Made by a program: the position numbers and the translations under genes
Notes under the pieces: generated by a model
What the model saw: only the letters and a program-made list of their open reading frames with translations
Told to the model about the DNA's origin: nothing
Database searches by the model: none
Assembly: GCA_900317865.1 (NCBI GenBank)
Contig: ONIK01000011.1
Location: 1 to 33,251, forward strand
Direction: 5' to 3'
Source: an uncultured Methanobrevibacter sp.
Lineage (GTDB): Archaea; Methanobacteriota; Methanobacteria; Methanobacteriales; Methanobacteriaceae
DNA: 33,251 nt
Part shown: positions 1 to 7,345 of the stretch, in pieces
How the letters are laid out: each line of letters opens with the position of its first letter
Numbering within the stretch: position 1 is the stretch's first letter

Positions 1-233
1 TTTATGTCCACATCTTCACTATAATCTATTTTTTCTCTGTGATCATAAACACTTAAATCAGATTTTTCTTGAAAATCCCTTAATAATTGTGCATCGTAAT
101 GTTGATGATTTTCACAGTGAACATCGTCACAATCAGGATCAAAACAAATAAAATTGTAATGTTCAGGATTATTACAATCACTGACATTACAATTAGGTTC
201 ATAACACTCATTTTTTTTCAATTTAAACACCAT
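1..233 (-). CDS. Partial CDS: N-terminus of a Cys/His-rich metal-binding protein, possibly a P1B-type metal ATPase
   Basis: An open frame starts at ATG 233-231 and runs off the left edge (77 codons visible). The N-terminus shows a regular metal-ligand pattern: Cys at residues 10, 15 and 20 and His at 25, then Cys at 30, 35 and 40 and His at 45. This is a 20-residue unit C-x4-C-x4-C-x4-H-Y present twice. The frame starts 6 nt after the stop of the SmtB/CadC-like repressor, so the two are almost certainly co-transcribed. Repressors of that class commonly precede metal-efflux P-type ATPases or other metal transporters with Cys/His-rich N-terminal tails, which makes an exporter the best inference. 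No catalytic motif lies inside the window, so the product is not proven. An adjacent GTG (codon 2) could also serve as start. Confidence 0.6.
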   Translation of the reverse strand, partial: MVFKLKKNECYEPNCNVSDCNNPEHYNFICFDPDCDDVHCENHQHYDAQLLRDFQEKSDLSVYDHREKIDYSEDVDI

Positions 234-239
234 TGAAAT

Positions 240-629
240 TTACTCTAATATGTGTTCCAAACCAACTTTGTATATCATTTCAATGTGAAGGTCTGTAAGA
301 GAGTATCTTGCCATTTTACCTTCTTTCTGATATTTTACAATATTGTTTGCTCTCAATATTCTTAATTGATTTGAAACAGTAGTTTGATTTAAATTTAATG
401 CTTCACAAATGTCACAAACACATAAATCTTCAATAGCGAGTAATGAAAGTATTTTTAATCTTGTAGGATTGCCGAATATTTTAAAAAATTCAGATAATTC
501 AGAATACTGGTCTTCTTCAATCATACGTTTTTGTACACGCTCAATAACATCATCATGAGCGTCAAATACTTCACACATATCATTTAACTTATTTTCAAGA
601 TTATCTTTGTCTGTCATTTTCATTCCCAT
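240..629 (-). CDS. ArsR/SmtB/CadC-family metal-sensing transcriptional repressor
   Basis: A 129-residue winged-helix protein of usual ArsR-family length. Residues 53-61 (GNPTRLKIL) are the family's start-of-domain signature. The recognition helix is near 81-93 (NQTTVSNQLRILR), followed by the wing (YQKEGKMARYSL). Two metal sites known in the family are visible. The alpha3 motif D-L-C-V-C-D is at 68-73, with an extra Cys at 19 and Cys75. An alpha5 site D113-x-H115-x10-H126-x2-E129 matches the SmtB/CzrA zinc pattern. Such proteins leave DNA when Zn, Cd or similar ions bind. The gene lies directly upstream of a Cys/His-rich ORF, so it probably controls metal export. The start at 629 is the first of three nearby ATGs (codons 1, 3, 5). 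The promoter is close, so the message may be nearly leaderless. The exact metal cannot be read from sequence. Confidence 0.88.
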   Translation of the reverse strand: MGMKMTDKDNLENKLNDMCEVFDAHDDVIERVQKRMIEEDQYSELSEFFKIFGNPTRLKILSLLAIEDLCVCDICEALNLNQTTVSNQLRILRANNIVKYQKEGKMARYSLTDLHIEMIYKVGLEHILE

Positions 630-659
630 TAAATTATATCTACTTAATATGTTATAATG

Positions 660-699
660 TTTATATATATAAATATTATCATATCACAATATTATGATA
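660..699 (-). promoter_or_regulatory. Candidate promoter and operator of the metal-sensing repressor gene
   Basis: Upstream of the repressor start lies a palindromic TATA element, TTTATATATATAAA (660-673), at a distance from the ATG consistent with a very short leader. Immediately beyond it is an inverted repeat, TATCATA at 677-683 and TATGATA at 693-699 with a 9-nt spacer. An alternative pairing is ATATCA/TGATAT at 681-700. A repressor bound here would cover the BRE/TATA region, which fits autoregulation. The region is extremely AT-rich, so chance symmetry is possible. Confidence 0.4.
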
Positions 700-719
700 T
701 ATTATTTGAAAAAAATAAA

Positions 720-1067
720 TTAATCAAAGAAATCCAAATCATTTTTATCCTGCCTAATAGCTTTAAAATATTGATGCTGGGAAATTTTAGTAACTTCCAG
801 ACTAATGATATCATCAGGATTAAGCATTTCTTTTGTAGAATCTGCCAAATCAAAAGTAATACAATCATCACTTGTATCTAGCGTAACAGTATCAACATAG
901 AATACATCATTAACTGCATTGCCAGGTTCCCAATAATATTCAATATTACACTTAACAGGGACTACACCGAATTCATTGAAGGTAAAATAGTCCCCGTCAT
1001 CCTTTTCCAAAACATGGATTGTAGTAGATACAGCTTCAAATTTGTCTAAAATAGTTTGTGTTTTCAT
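720..1067 (-). CDS. Hypothetical small acidic protein, 115 residues
   Basis: I do not recognise the family. The start at 1067 is supported by a GGAG ribosome site 9 nt upstream (GGAGTATTATCATG). The protein is acidic, has no membrane segment or signal peptide, and alternates short hydrophobic strands with charged turns, suggesting a small beta-rich fold. Its segment LNPDDIISLEVTKIS (about residues 81-95) resembles IHINDVITVELSDIS in the decayed gene at 1166-1446. The two may therefore be distantly related, though this is a weak visual similarity. It lies on the same strand as the repressor gene but 90 nt upstream with a promoter between, so it is probably a separate unit. Confidence 0.6.
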   Translation of the reverse strand: MKTQTILDKFEAVSTTIHVLEKDDGDYFTFNEFGVVPVKCNIEYYWEPGNAVNDVFYVDTVTLDTSDDCITFDLADSTKEMLNPDDIISLEVTKISQHQYFKAIRQDKNDLDFFD

Positions 1068-1165
1068 GATAATACTCCAAAAAATCAGTATTAATATATT
1101 GTGTATAAATAGTATTTAAAGTTTTGCCAATAATATTAACAAATCCCAAAAACATAAGAAATAAT

Positions 1166-1446
1166 ACGAAAAAGATAGCAATTATATTAATAATCGGTTG
1201 CTTGCAATATCTGCCGTATATGCTGAACAAACCACCAAAACATATCATGTAACAGACAAAAAGATACTGTCTGGAGGATACGAACAAAATTATAGGTATG
1301 TTATAGAAACCCAAGAAGATGGAGATATAATCATTAATGCAAAAGATTATACAAAAATACACATCAATGACGTTATAACCGTTGAATTATCCGATATAAG
1401 CTTTGTAAAGAAACTGATAAGCATAAATGGACAAAATGTTCAATGA
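1166..1446 (+). pseudogene. Decayed gene for a small secreted protein (start lost, one-base frameshift in the signal peptide)
   Basis: From TTG 1198 an 82-codon frame encodes a mostly charged, beta-rich protein whose first residues (LLAISAVYAEQ) look like the end of a signal peptide with an A-x-A cleavage site. The missing front of the signal peptide is present in another frame directly upstream: codons from 1166 read (T)KKIAIILIIGC. Adding one base near 1198-1202 (TTGCA to TTGGCA) would join them into a textbook signal peptide, KKIAIILIIGCLAISAVYA. The expected start codon is ACG instead of ATG at 1166. Two lesions suggest a pseudogene rather than a sequencing error. Alternatively a shorter protein from TTG 1198 may still be made. 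It is convergent with the permease pseudogene that ends at 1474. Family not recognised. Confidence 0.5.
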
Positions 1447-1473
1447 ACTAACAGACATATTTTCCAATAAAAG

Positions 1474-3656
1474 TTAATCAACATCCTTAAGTGCTTCAAC
1501 CATATTTAAATTTCTTATTTTACTTGAAAATAACAGATTGACAACAATTGAAACAGCAAATGTTATTACTGCACTTAATGCAATATTTCCCAGAGTCAAT
1601 GATGGAATGTAATATAAGGACTCCCCCGCTGCATTCATCATTAATGTCATTAAGTAAAATCCTAGAGGAACGCCTAAAATAAAGCCTATTGCTGTAAATA
1701 CGACATTTTGTGTTAAGACAATATCCCCAAGTTATATAAGACAACAATAGCCAGTAAAACTGCAAAGAAAATTAAAATTGATACCATCATCATTACAGAA
1801 CCTGTCATTTCATCCCAATTATTCTTCATTTCGGTTAATGTGGAAATACTTTTTATGGAATCATAATCCTCAGTCACATTTTTCGAAGTTATTATGCTTG
1901 TTGGGCTAAAAGTTAAGTTTGATTCCTCCAGCATATCTTTAGATAAAATTATTCCCTGAGACAATGGTTCACCATGAATATTAGTTATTTCACATTTAAC
2001 CCATTCATCAGACCCGACAATATGCCATTCTATCGTATCGCCCACACCAACATTTAGACTATCTGCTATTTTTGCTGAAAGTGATATATCTGTATCGGAT
2101 AAATTGATTGGATTTCCATTCTTATCTGTATGAGATATAAGATTCGTATCATTTAATACAAGAAGTGACCCAACCTTTTCATTTCCTTGAACCTTTATTT
2201 CAATAGCTTGCTCCATAATTGTACTGCCGTTTACATCTTCACGAATACTGTCAATATCACTCAATGATGCTCCACTTTCAACAATTAATTTTGATTCGAA
2301 ATGACTAATATCATCATATTCCCATGTCTTTAAATGTTCCATTGAATCATTCATCCCAAATGCAGAAACCAAAAGTGCAACACAACCCATTACACCAACA
2401 ATAGCCATTAATGCCCTGAATTTATTTCTTTTGGCATCACGATAATTCCAACGAATATTAAAGCCCACTTTGCTCCATAATTTAGAGCTTTCTAAAAATC
2501 CTGATGAAGATATATTTGGAGCTTTTGGCCTCATTGTATTTGCAGGATTTTCCTTTGAAATATTTCGGGCAGCCAAATAAGAAACAAAAAGCGAAGATAT
2601 AACCATCACTGCCGCAACAATGATAAAACTCATATCGAAACCGGGATGCCATGCAGGAAGAGAATATCTATAAGACATTGTTGGATAGAACAAATTTGGA
2701 ATGATAGCCGGTCCTAAAACCAGACCCAAAATAGCTCCACCCAAAACCGGCCAGAATCCATAAGACATATAATGCATAATTATGCTTCTATTTCTATAAC
2801 CAACAGCTTTTAAAACACCAATTTGTGTTCTTTGATGTGCAATTATCCTAGTCATTGTTGTTAAAAGCGTTAAAAAAGTAACTAAGATGAATACAATTGG
2901 AAAAACATTTCCAATCATTTTATGCTGAGACATTTCTTCATTAAATTGAGATACACTAACATGTTCAGACTGTCTTGTAAAAGATAAACAGTCAACAGAT
3001 TTTTCAAGTGAATCTTCAAAATCATCAGCCGATTGATTAAACTTGACCAATAATACATTATATTGAATATTTGAAGGAAATGCATTATGAGATAAATAAG
3101 CAAAACCCATATCTTTAAAATCAGGCAGTATTGATGTTGGAGAAGCCTCATAAACATATTCGGGCGAATAACCAATACCTTTTATTTCTTTTTCAATTGT
3201 AATACCATTGAAAGAAAAGGAAATATTATCCCCAACGGTTAAATTTTGTGCATCGGCAAATCGTTTATCAAGCCACACACCAGAATCATCAGAGATATTA
3301 ATATCTTCTCCTTCAGCAACATTAAATTTAGATATCTTATTATCCTCAATAAAATGCAGTGTAATGTCAGGATCGTTAGAAAAATTTCCGACAGATTTGA
3401 CAACCAGCTGCTTTTCACTATCCGTTGAGAAATTATTTATTTTATCTAAAGCATCATCAGTAATTGTAGTATTATAAATCCACCCATCAGCAAGATTGTT
3501 ATCTGCATAAAAATCATTACTGGTTTGTTCCAAACCATAATACTCACTGCAAACACCACAAAATGCAAAAATACCTAGAAATGCCATTAAAAATATAGAA
3601 ATAAATTGTGTTTTGTTAATTTTGATATCTCTAAGCATTTTTTTAGATAATGACAT
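1474..3656 (-). pseudogene. ABC transporter permease (MacB/FtsX type), truncated by an internal deletion
   Basis: This is a paralogue of the intact permease just upstream (3743-6013), similar along nearly the whole length: N-terminal membrane anchor, large MacB-like extracytoplasmic domain, first FtsX membrane domain with its loop (HQRTQIGVLKAVGY), and second extracytoplasmic part. The open frame stops at 1713 right after LAIVVLYNLGILS. In the other frame, from about 1713 down to 1474, the expected C-terminus continues (LTQNVVFTAIGFILG through MVEALKDVD). Compared with its paralogue about 76 nt are missing. These encode the cytoplasmic stretch FTEIEREIATLKVLGF and neighbours, the coupling loop of the second FtsX domain, and the loss also shifts the frame. 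I place the start at ATG 3656, aligned with the paralogue; an upstream ATG at 3701 would add 15 residues. Probably non-functional, though the first half could still be expressed. Confidence 0.8.
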
Positions 3657-3742
3657 GATATAATATAAGAAAAAAATAAGATTTAAATTTTTAGAATTCA
3701 ATTATCACATAATTTAAAAAAAAATAATGAATAGGTAAACAC

Positions 3743-6013
3743 CTATTCAACACCTTTGAGGGATTCTACCATGTCAAGTTTTTTAATTTTACGTGAAAAC
3801 AATAGATTTACAAATATTGACAATGCAAATGTTATTATTGCAGTCAATATGAAATTTGTAATGGATATTGAAGGCAATATGTAAAATGAATCCCCTGAAG
3901 ATTCCCACATTATCTTTAATATGTAATATCCAACAGGCAATCCCAAAACAAATCCTATAGCTGTAAACCACAGGTTTTGTGTTAACAGTAATCTTCTTAA
4001 AGCACCTGTTTTAAAACCTAAAACTTTTAAAGTTGCTATTTCACGTTCAATTTCTGTAAATGACAATAATCCCAAATTATACAATACAACAATAGCTAAA
4101 AGAGATGCAAAGAATATTAAAATATATATCAATAACCACATTGATTCTGTTAGTTCATCCCAGCTTGCAGTCATGTCTTTCATCGAACTTGTGGATTTTA
4201 TTGCAGAATAATTGCTGTCCACATGTTTTTCTGTTACTATACTTGTTGGAGTATAATTTAAGCCTAAATCATCAAGTTTATCAGTTGACATGACAAATCC
4301 CTGTGAAATTGGATCTGCATGAATTTTATTTATTGTAACATTTACCCATTTATCTGAACCCATAATATGGAATTTTACGGTATCTCCAACACCAACATCC
4401 AATAAATCAGCCATTTTTTGAGAAATTGAAACTTCATCATTAGCTATTTTTATTTTATTCCAGTCATAATCCGTAGGCGTTATTAAATCCGTATCATTTA
4501 AAACCAACAGAGAACCCGATTTCTTAATGTTTCCCGCTTCAATTTCAATTGCAGACTCCATTATTTTATCACCGTTAACATCCTCTGCAACATCATTAAT
4601 CTCAGAAGTTATGGCATCTTCATCAATGACTAATTTTGAATCATAATGATTAATTTGAGAATATTCCCACTCCTTCAAATCATTCATTCCATCATACATA
4701 CCAAATGCGCAAACCAATAATGCAGAACAGCCCATAACACCAATTACCGTCATTAATGCACGGAATTTATTTCTTTTAGCATCACGATAATTCCAACGTG
4801 CATTAAATGAAAGTCTTTTCCAAACCCCGATTTTTTCAACAAAACCTGATGATGAAACCTTAGGAGATTTAGGTCTGATTGTATCTGCCGGATTTTCATT
4901 TGAAATACTTCTAACCGCAAGATATGAAACTATTAATGACATTATAACCATTAACACTGCAACATAAACAAAATCCATACTCCACACAGGTTGCCATGAA
5001 GGTAACTTATATGTAGCACTCATTGAAGGATAGAACAGTTGCGGTAAAGTTAATGGTCCAATAATTAATCCCAAAATGGAACCAATTAAAACCAACCAAA
5101 ATCCATAGGACACATAATGGAAGATTATGGAAGTATTCGTAAAACCATTAGCCTTTAAAATACCAATTTGAGTTCTTTGATGAGATATAATCCTTGTCAT
5201 TGTAGTCAATAAAATCAGCATGGCGATTAATATAAATACGACAGGAAAAATACCTGACATCATCTTATGCTGATCCATTTCTTCAGAAAATTGGCTTACA
5301 CTTGAATGCTCAGCCTTCTCAACAAATGAATTATAATCACCAGCTAACTTATCAGACAATAAACTATCATAATCCCCAGCATTTCCATCAAATTTAACGT
5401 TTAAAACATTATATGGAACATTATCCATAGGAAATGCTTTATAAGACATGTAAGCAAAACCTATTTTGTTAAAATCAGGAATGACTGAAGCAGTTGATGC
5501 ATGATATACATACTCCGGAGAATATCCTATTCCTTTAATTTCTTTTTCAACAGTAATGCCGTTAAAAGTAAAAGAAATGTTATCTCCAACATTCAAATCT
5601 TTTGCATCTGCAAAGCTTTTATCAATCCATACTCCATCAGCATCACTTATGTTTAATTCTTCACCTTCAAGCAAATAAAATTTTGATATTGTGTTATTTT
5701 CAACAAAATGCAGTGTAATATCTGGGTCGTTAGAAAAATTACCAACAGAATCAATTACAAGCTGTCTTTCACATTGAGTTGTTGAACTTAAATTATTCAC
5801 TTTATCTACAAAATCATTATCCAGATTTGCTGAATAAATCCATCCATCAGCCAAGTTAGTATCCTGATAAAAATTATTACTATTTACTTCAAGACCTACG
5901 GATTCGCCGCCAACACCTGCAAAGACAAAAACGCCTAAAAAAGCCATTAAAAAAATAGATAAAAATTGCGTTTTATGCTTTGAGATGTCTCTCAACATCT
6001 TCTTAAAAAGCAT
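3743..6013 (-). CDS. ABC transporter permease, MacB/FtsX family
   Basis: An intact permease of 756 residues. Order: cytoplasmic start and first membrane helix (about 13-33, FLSIFLMAFLGVFVFAGV), a large extracytoplasmic MacB_PCD-like domain, a first FtsX domain of three helices around 250-380 containing the cytoplasmic loop QRTQIGILKANGF, a second extracytoplasmic part, and a C-terminal FtsX domain from about 625 with coupling loop EREIATLKVLGF. Start at ATG 6013 is chosen because GGTGAG sits 4-5 nt upstream, overlapping the stop of the ATPase gene; the frame's first ATG (6028) lies within the ATPase gene. Translational coupling with the ATPase is likely. Family members move lipoproteins, peptides, drugs or lipids, or drive mechanotransmission rather than transport; the substrate here is unknown. 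Confidence 0.88.
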   Translation of the reverse strand: MLFKKMLRDISKHKTQFLSIFLMAFLGVFVFAGVGGESVGLEVNSNNFYQDTNLADGWIYSANLDNDFVDKVNNLSSTTQCERQLVIDSVGNFSNDPDITLHFVENNTISKFYLLEGEELNISDADGVWIDKSFADAKDLNVGDNISFTFNGITVEKEIKGIGYSPEYVYHASTASVIPDFNKIGFAYMSYKAFPMDNVPYNVLNVKFDGNAGDYDSLLSDKLAGDYNSFVEKAEHSSVSQFSEEMDQHKMMSGIFPVVFILIAMLILLTTMTRIISHQRTQIGILKANGFTNTSIIFHYVSYGFWLVLIGSILGLIIGPLTLPQLFYPSMSATYKLPSWQPVWSMDFVYVAVLMVIMSLIVSYLAVRSISNENPADTIRPKSPKVSSSGFVEKIGVWKRLSFNARWNYRDAKRNKFRALMTVIGVMGCSALLVCAFGMYDGMNDLKEWEYSQINHYDSKLVIDEDAITSEINDVAEDVNGDKIMESAIEIEAGNIKKSGSLLVLNDTDLITPTDYDWNKIKIANDEVSISQKMADLLDVGVGDTVKFHIMGSDKWVNVTINKIHADPISQGFVMSTDKLDDLGLNYTPTSIVTEKHVDSNYSAIKSTSSMKDMTASWDELTESMWLLIYILIFFASLLAIVVLYNLGLLSFTEIEREIATLKVLGFKTGALRRLLLTQNLWFTAIGFVLGLPVGYYILKIMWESSGDSFYILPSISITNFILTAIITFALSIFVNLLFSRKIKKLDMVESLKGVE

Positions 6014-6017
6014 ACAC

Positions 6018-6722
6018 TCACCAATCAAGGTCTTCTACTTTCTTAGGATTTACATTAATTGAAATATCTTCAATTTGTCCATTTTTAATGCGAATAACCT
6101 TATCGGCAGCTTCTGCCAAGATGGCGTTATGAGTAACTATAATAACAGTGGTATTTTTGTCATTACTCATTTCTTGAAGTAAATTTAAAATAAGAACACC
6201 AGTTTTTGAATCTAAAGCACCTGTAGGTTCGTCACATAAAAGCATTGTAGGCTGTTTTGCAACAGCTCTTGCAATTGATACTCTTTGCTGTTCACCCCCA
6301 GATAACTGCGCAGGGAATTGATTGGCATGATTTTCTAAACCAACTGACTTTAGAACAGCACAACCATCAATATCTACATCAACAATGTCTTTCATTAATT
6401 CCACATTTTCAACAGCAGTCAAATTTGGAATTAAATTATAGAACTGAAAAATAAAACCGACATTATTGGCACGATATTCAGTTAGTTCATTGTCATCGAA
6501 GTTTTCAACATGTTCTCCATCTACAATAATCTGCCCATTTGTTGCTGAATCAAGGCCTCCCAAAAGGTTCAATAGAGTTGATTTACCTGCTCCAGAGGGA
6601 CCAAGAATTACAACAAACTCCCCTTCATCAATTGTAAAGCTTACATTATCCATAGCACGAAGAACATTATCTCCAGATTTATATTCTTTCACTACGTCTT
6701 TAAATTCTATCAATGTACTCAT
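6018..6722 (-). CDS. ABC transporter ATP-binding protein, MacB/LolD type
   Basis: A 234-residue ATPase of the usual length for this subfamily. Walker A GPSGAGKST (41-49), Q-loop Gln93, signature LSGGEQQR (140-147), Walker B LLCDEPTGALD (161-171) and switch His198 (VTHN) are all present, so it should hydrolyse ATP. The LolD/MacB/FtsE-like form DEPTGALD fits its FtsX-type permease partners downstream. It is the first gene of a three-gene minus-strand operon and is followed with 4-nt spacing by the intact permease. A perfect metal-regulator-like palindrome lies 62-77 nt upstream of its start, beside the putative TATA box, so the whole operon may respond to metal. Energises the permease at the cytoplasmic membrane face. 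Confidence 0.92.
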   Translation of the reverse strand: MSTLIEFKDVVKEYKSGDNVLRAMDNVSFTIDEGEFVVILGPSGAGKSTLLNLLGGLDSATNGQIIVDGEHVENFDDNELTEYRANNVGFIFQFYNLIPNLTAVENVELMKDIVDVDIDGCAVLKSVGLENHANQFPAQLSGGEQQRVSIARAVAKQPTMLLCDEPTGALDSKTGVLILNLLQEMSNDKNTTVIIVTHNAILAEAADKVIRIKNGQIEDISINVNPKKVEDLDW

Positions 6723-6783
6723 TATTAATAGTCTCCCATATTACTTTATACATTATCTTATTTATAATACATACTATATAATA

Positions 6784-6799
6784 TTTAGGTATACCTAAA
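6784..6799. promoter_or_regulatory. Perfect 16-bp palindrome resembling a DtxR/IdeR/MntR-family operator
   Basis: TTTAGGTATACCTAAA is perfectly self-complementary. Its half-site TTAGG is the hallmark of DtxR/IdeR-type metal-dependent repressor boxes. On the minus strand it is followed directly by ATTATATAG (about 6773-6782), a good TATA box for the ABC operon starting at 6722, so a bound repressor would cover the BRE/TATA. That a DtxR-family protein binds here is inference; no such gene is inside the window. Confidence 0.6.
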
Positions 6800-6836
6800 C
6801 TTTAAATTTTTTGATGAAAAAATATTTAATTCGGAG

Positions 6837-7308
6837 TTGAGGACATGACACGAAGTCACAATTTTTTAATTTTATTTTGCTTATTTTCTCCTTTAATTTT
6901 AATATACCATACAAAACAAACAAAAAATAACTTACTGGACAAATAAATGAAAAAACTGTATAATAAAAGAAATCTACTACAAGAAAAAGAATTACAGAAC
7001 AATTCAAGACTATGTCAACCCTTCCAAAATCAGAATACAACGAAAAATGGAAATAAACCCGGCACAAAAAATCTACAAAAAACTATCAAAAACAGCAGAA
7101 CTATCATTAACACACATAAAACATGAAACTACATTAATTTGGAACAACTGGCATAAAAAATACAACACAAAATTTAAACTATATACAATCAGACACAACC
7201 TAAAAAGAATATACAACGAAATAAATACAAAAAACAACTAAAATAAGAAAAAAATTATAAAAAAAATCAGAAACACAATTCAACAAAAATTTTGCGTCAC
7301 ATCCCCAA
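6837..7308. mobile_element. Possible decayed insertion element or MITE bounded by degenerate inverted repeats
   Basis: This gene-poor stretch is flanked by TTGAGGACATGACAC (6837-6851) and the inverse of TTGGGGATGTGACGC (7294-7308). They match at 11 of 15 positions and every mismatch is a transition. Both islets are richer in G and C than their surroundings, and AATTTTT follows inside both. Inside are short Lys/Asn-rich frames: 6947-7126 (+), and a 64-codon frame at 7047-7241 (+) containing LIWNNWHKKYNTKFKLYTIRHNLKRI. I cannot assign these to a transposase, and no target duplication could be fixed. Could also be unrelated intergenic DNA. Confidence 0.35.
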
Positions 7309-7345
7309 GTTTAAAAAAAAAAGAATATATGAATTAGTTTTAATA

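Noticed and set aside
1036..1362. Hydrophobic 108-codon frame on the minus strand
   Set aside because: It overlaps both the well-supported start of the 720-1067 gene and the opposite-strand decayed secreted-protein gene. Its hydrophobic make-up is what an antisense AT-rich reading gives, and it has no ribosome site.
1520..1765. 81-codon Cys-rich frame on the minus strand
   Set aside because: It is an out-of-frame reading of the permease pseudogene; the biologically sensible frame there continues the paralogue's C-terminus.
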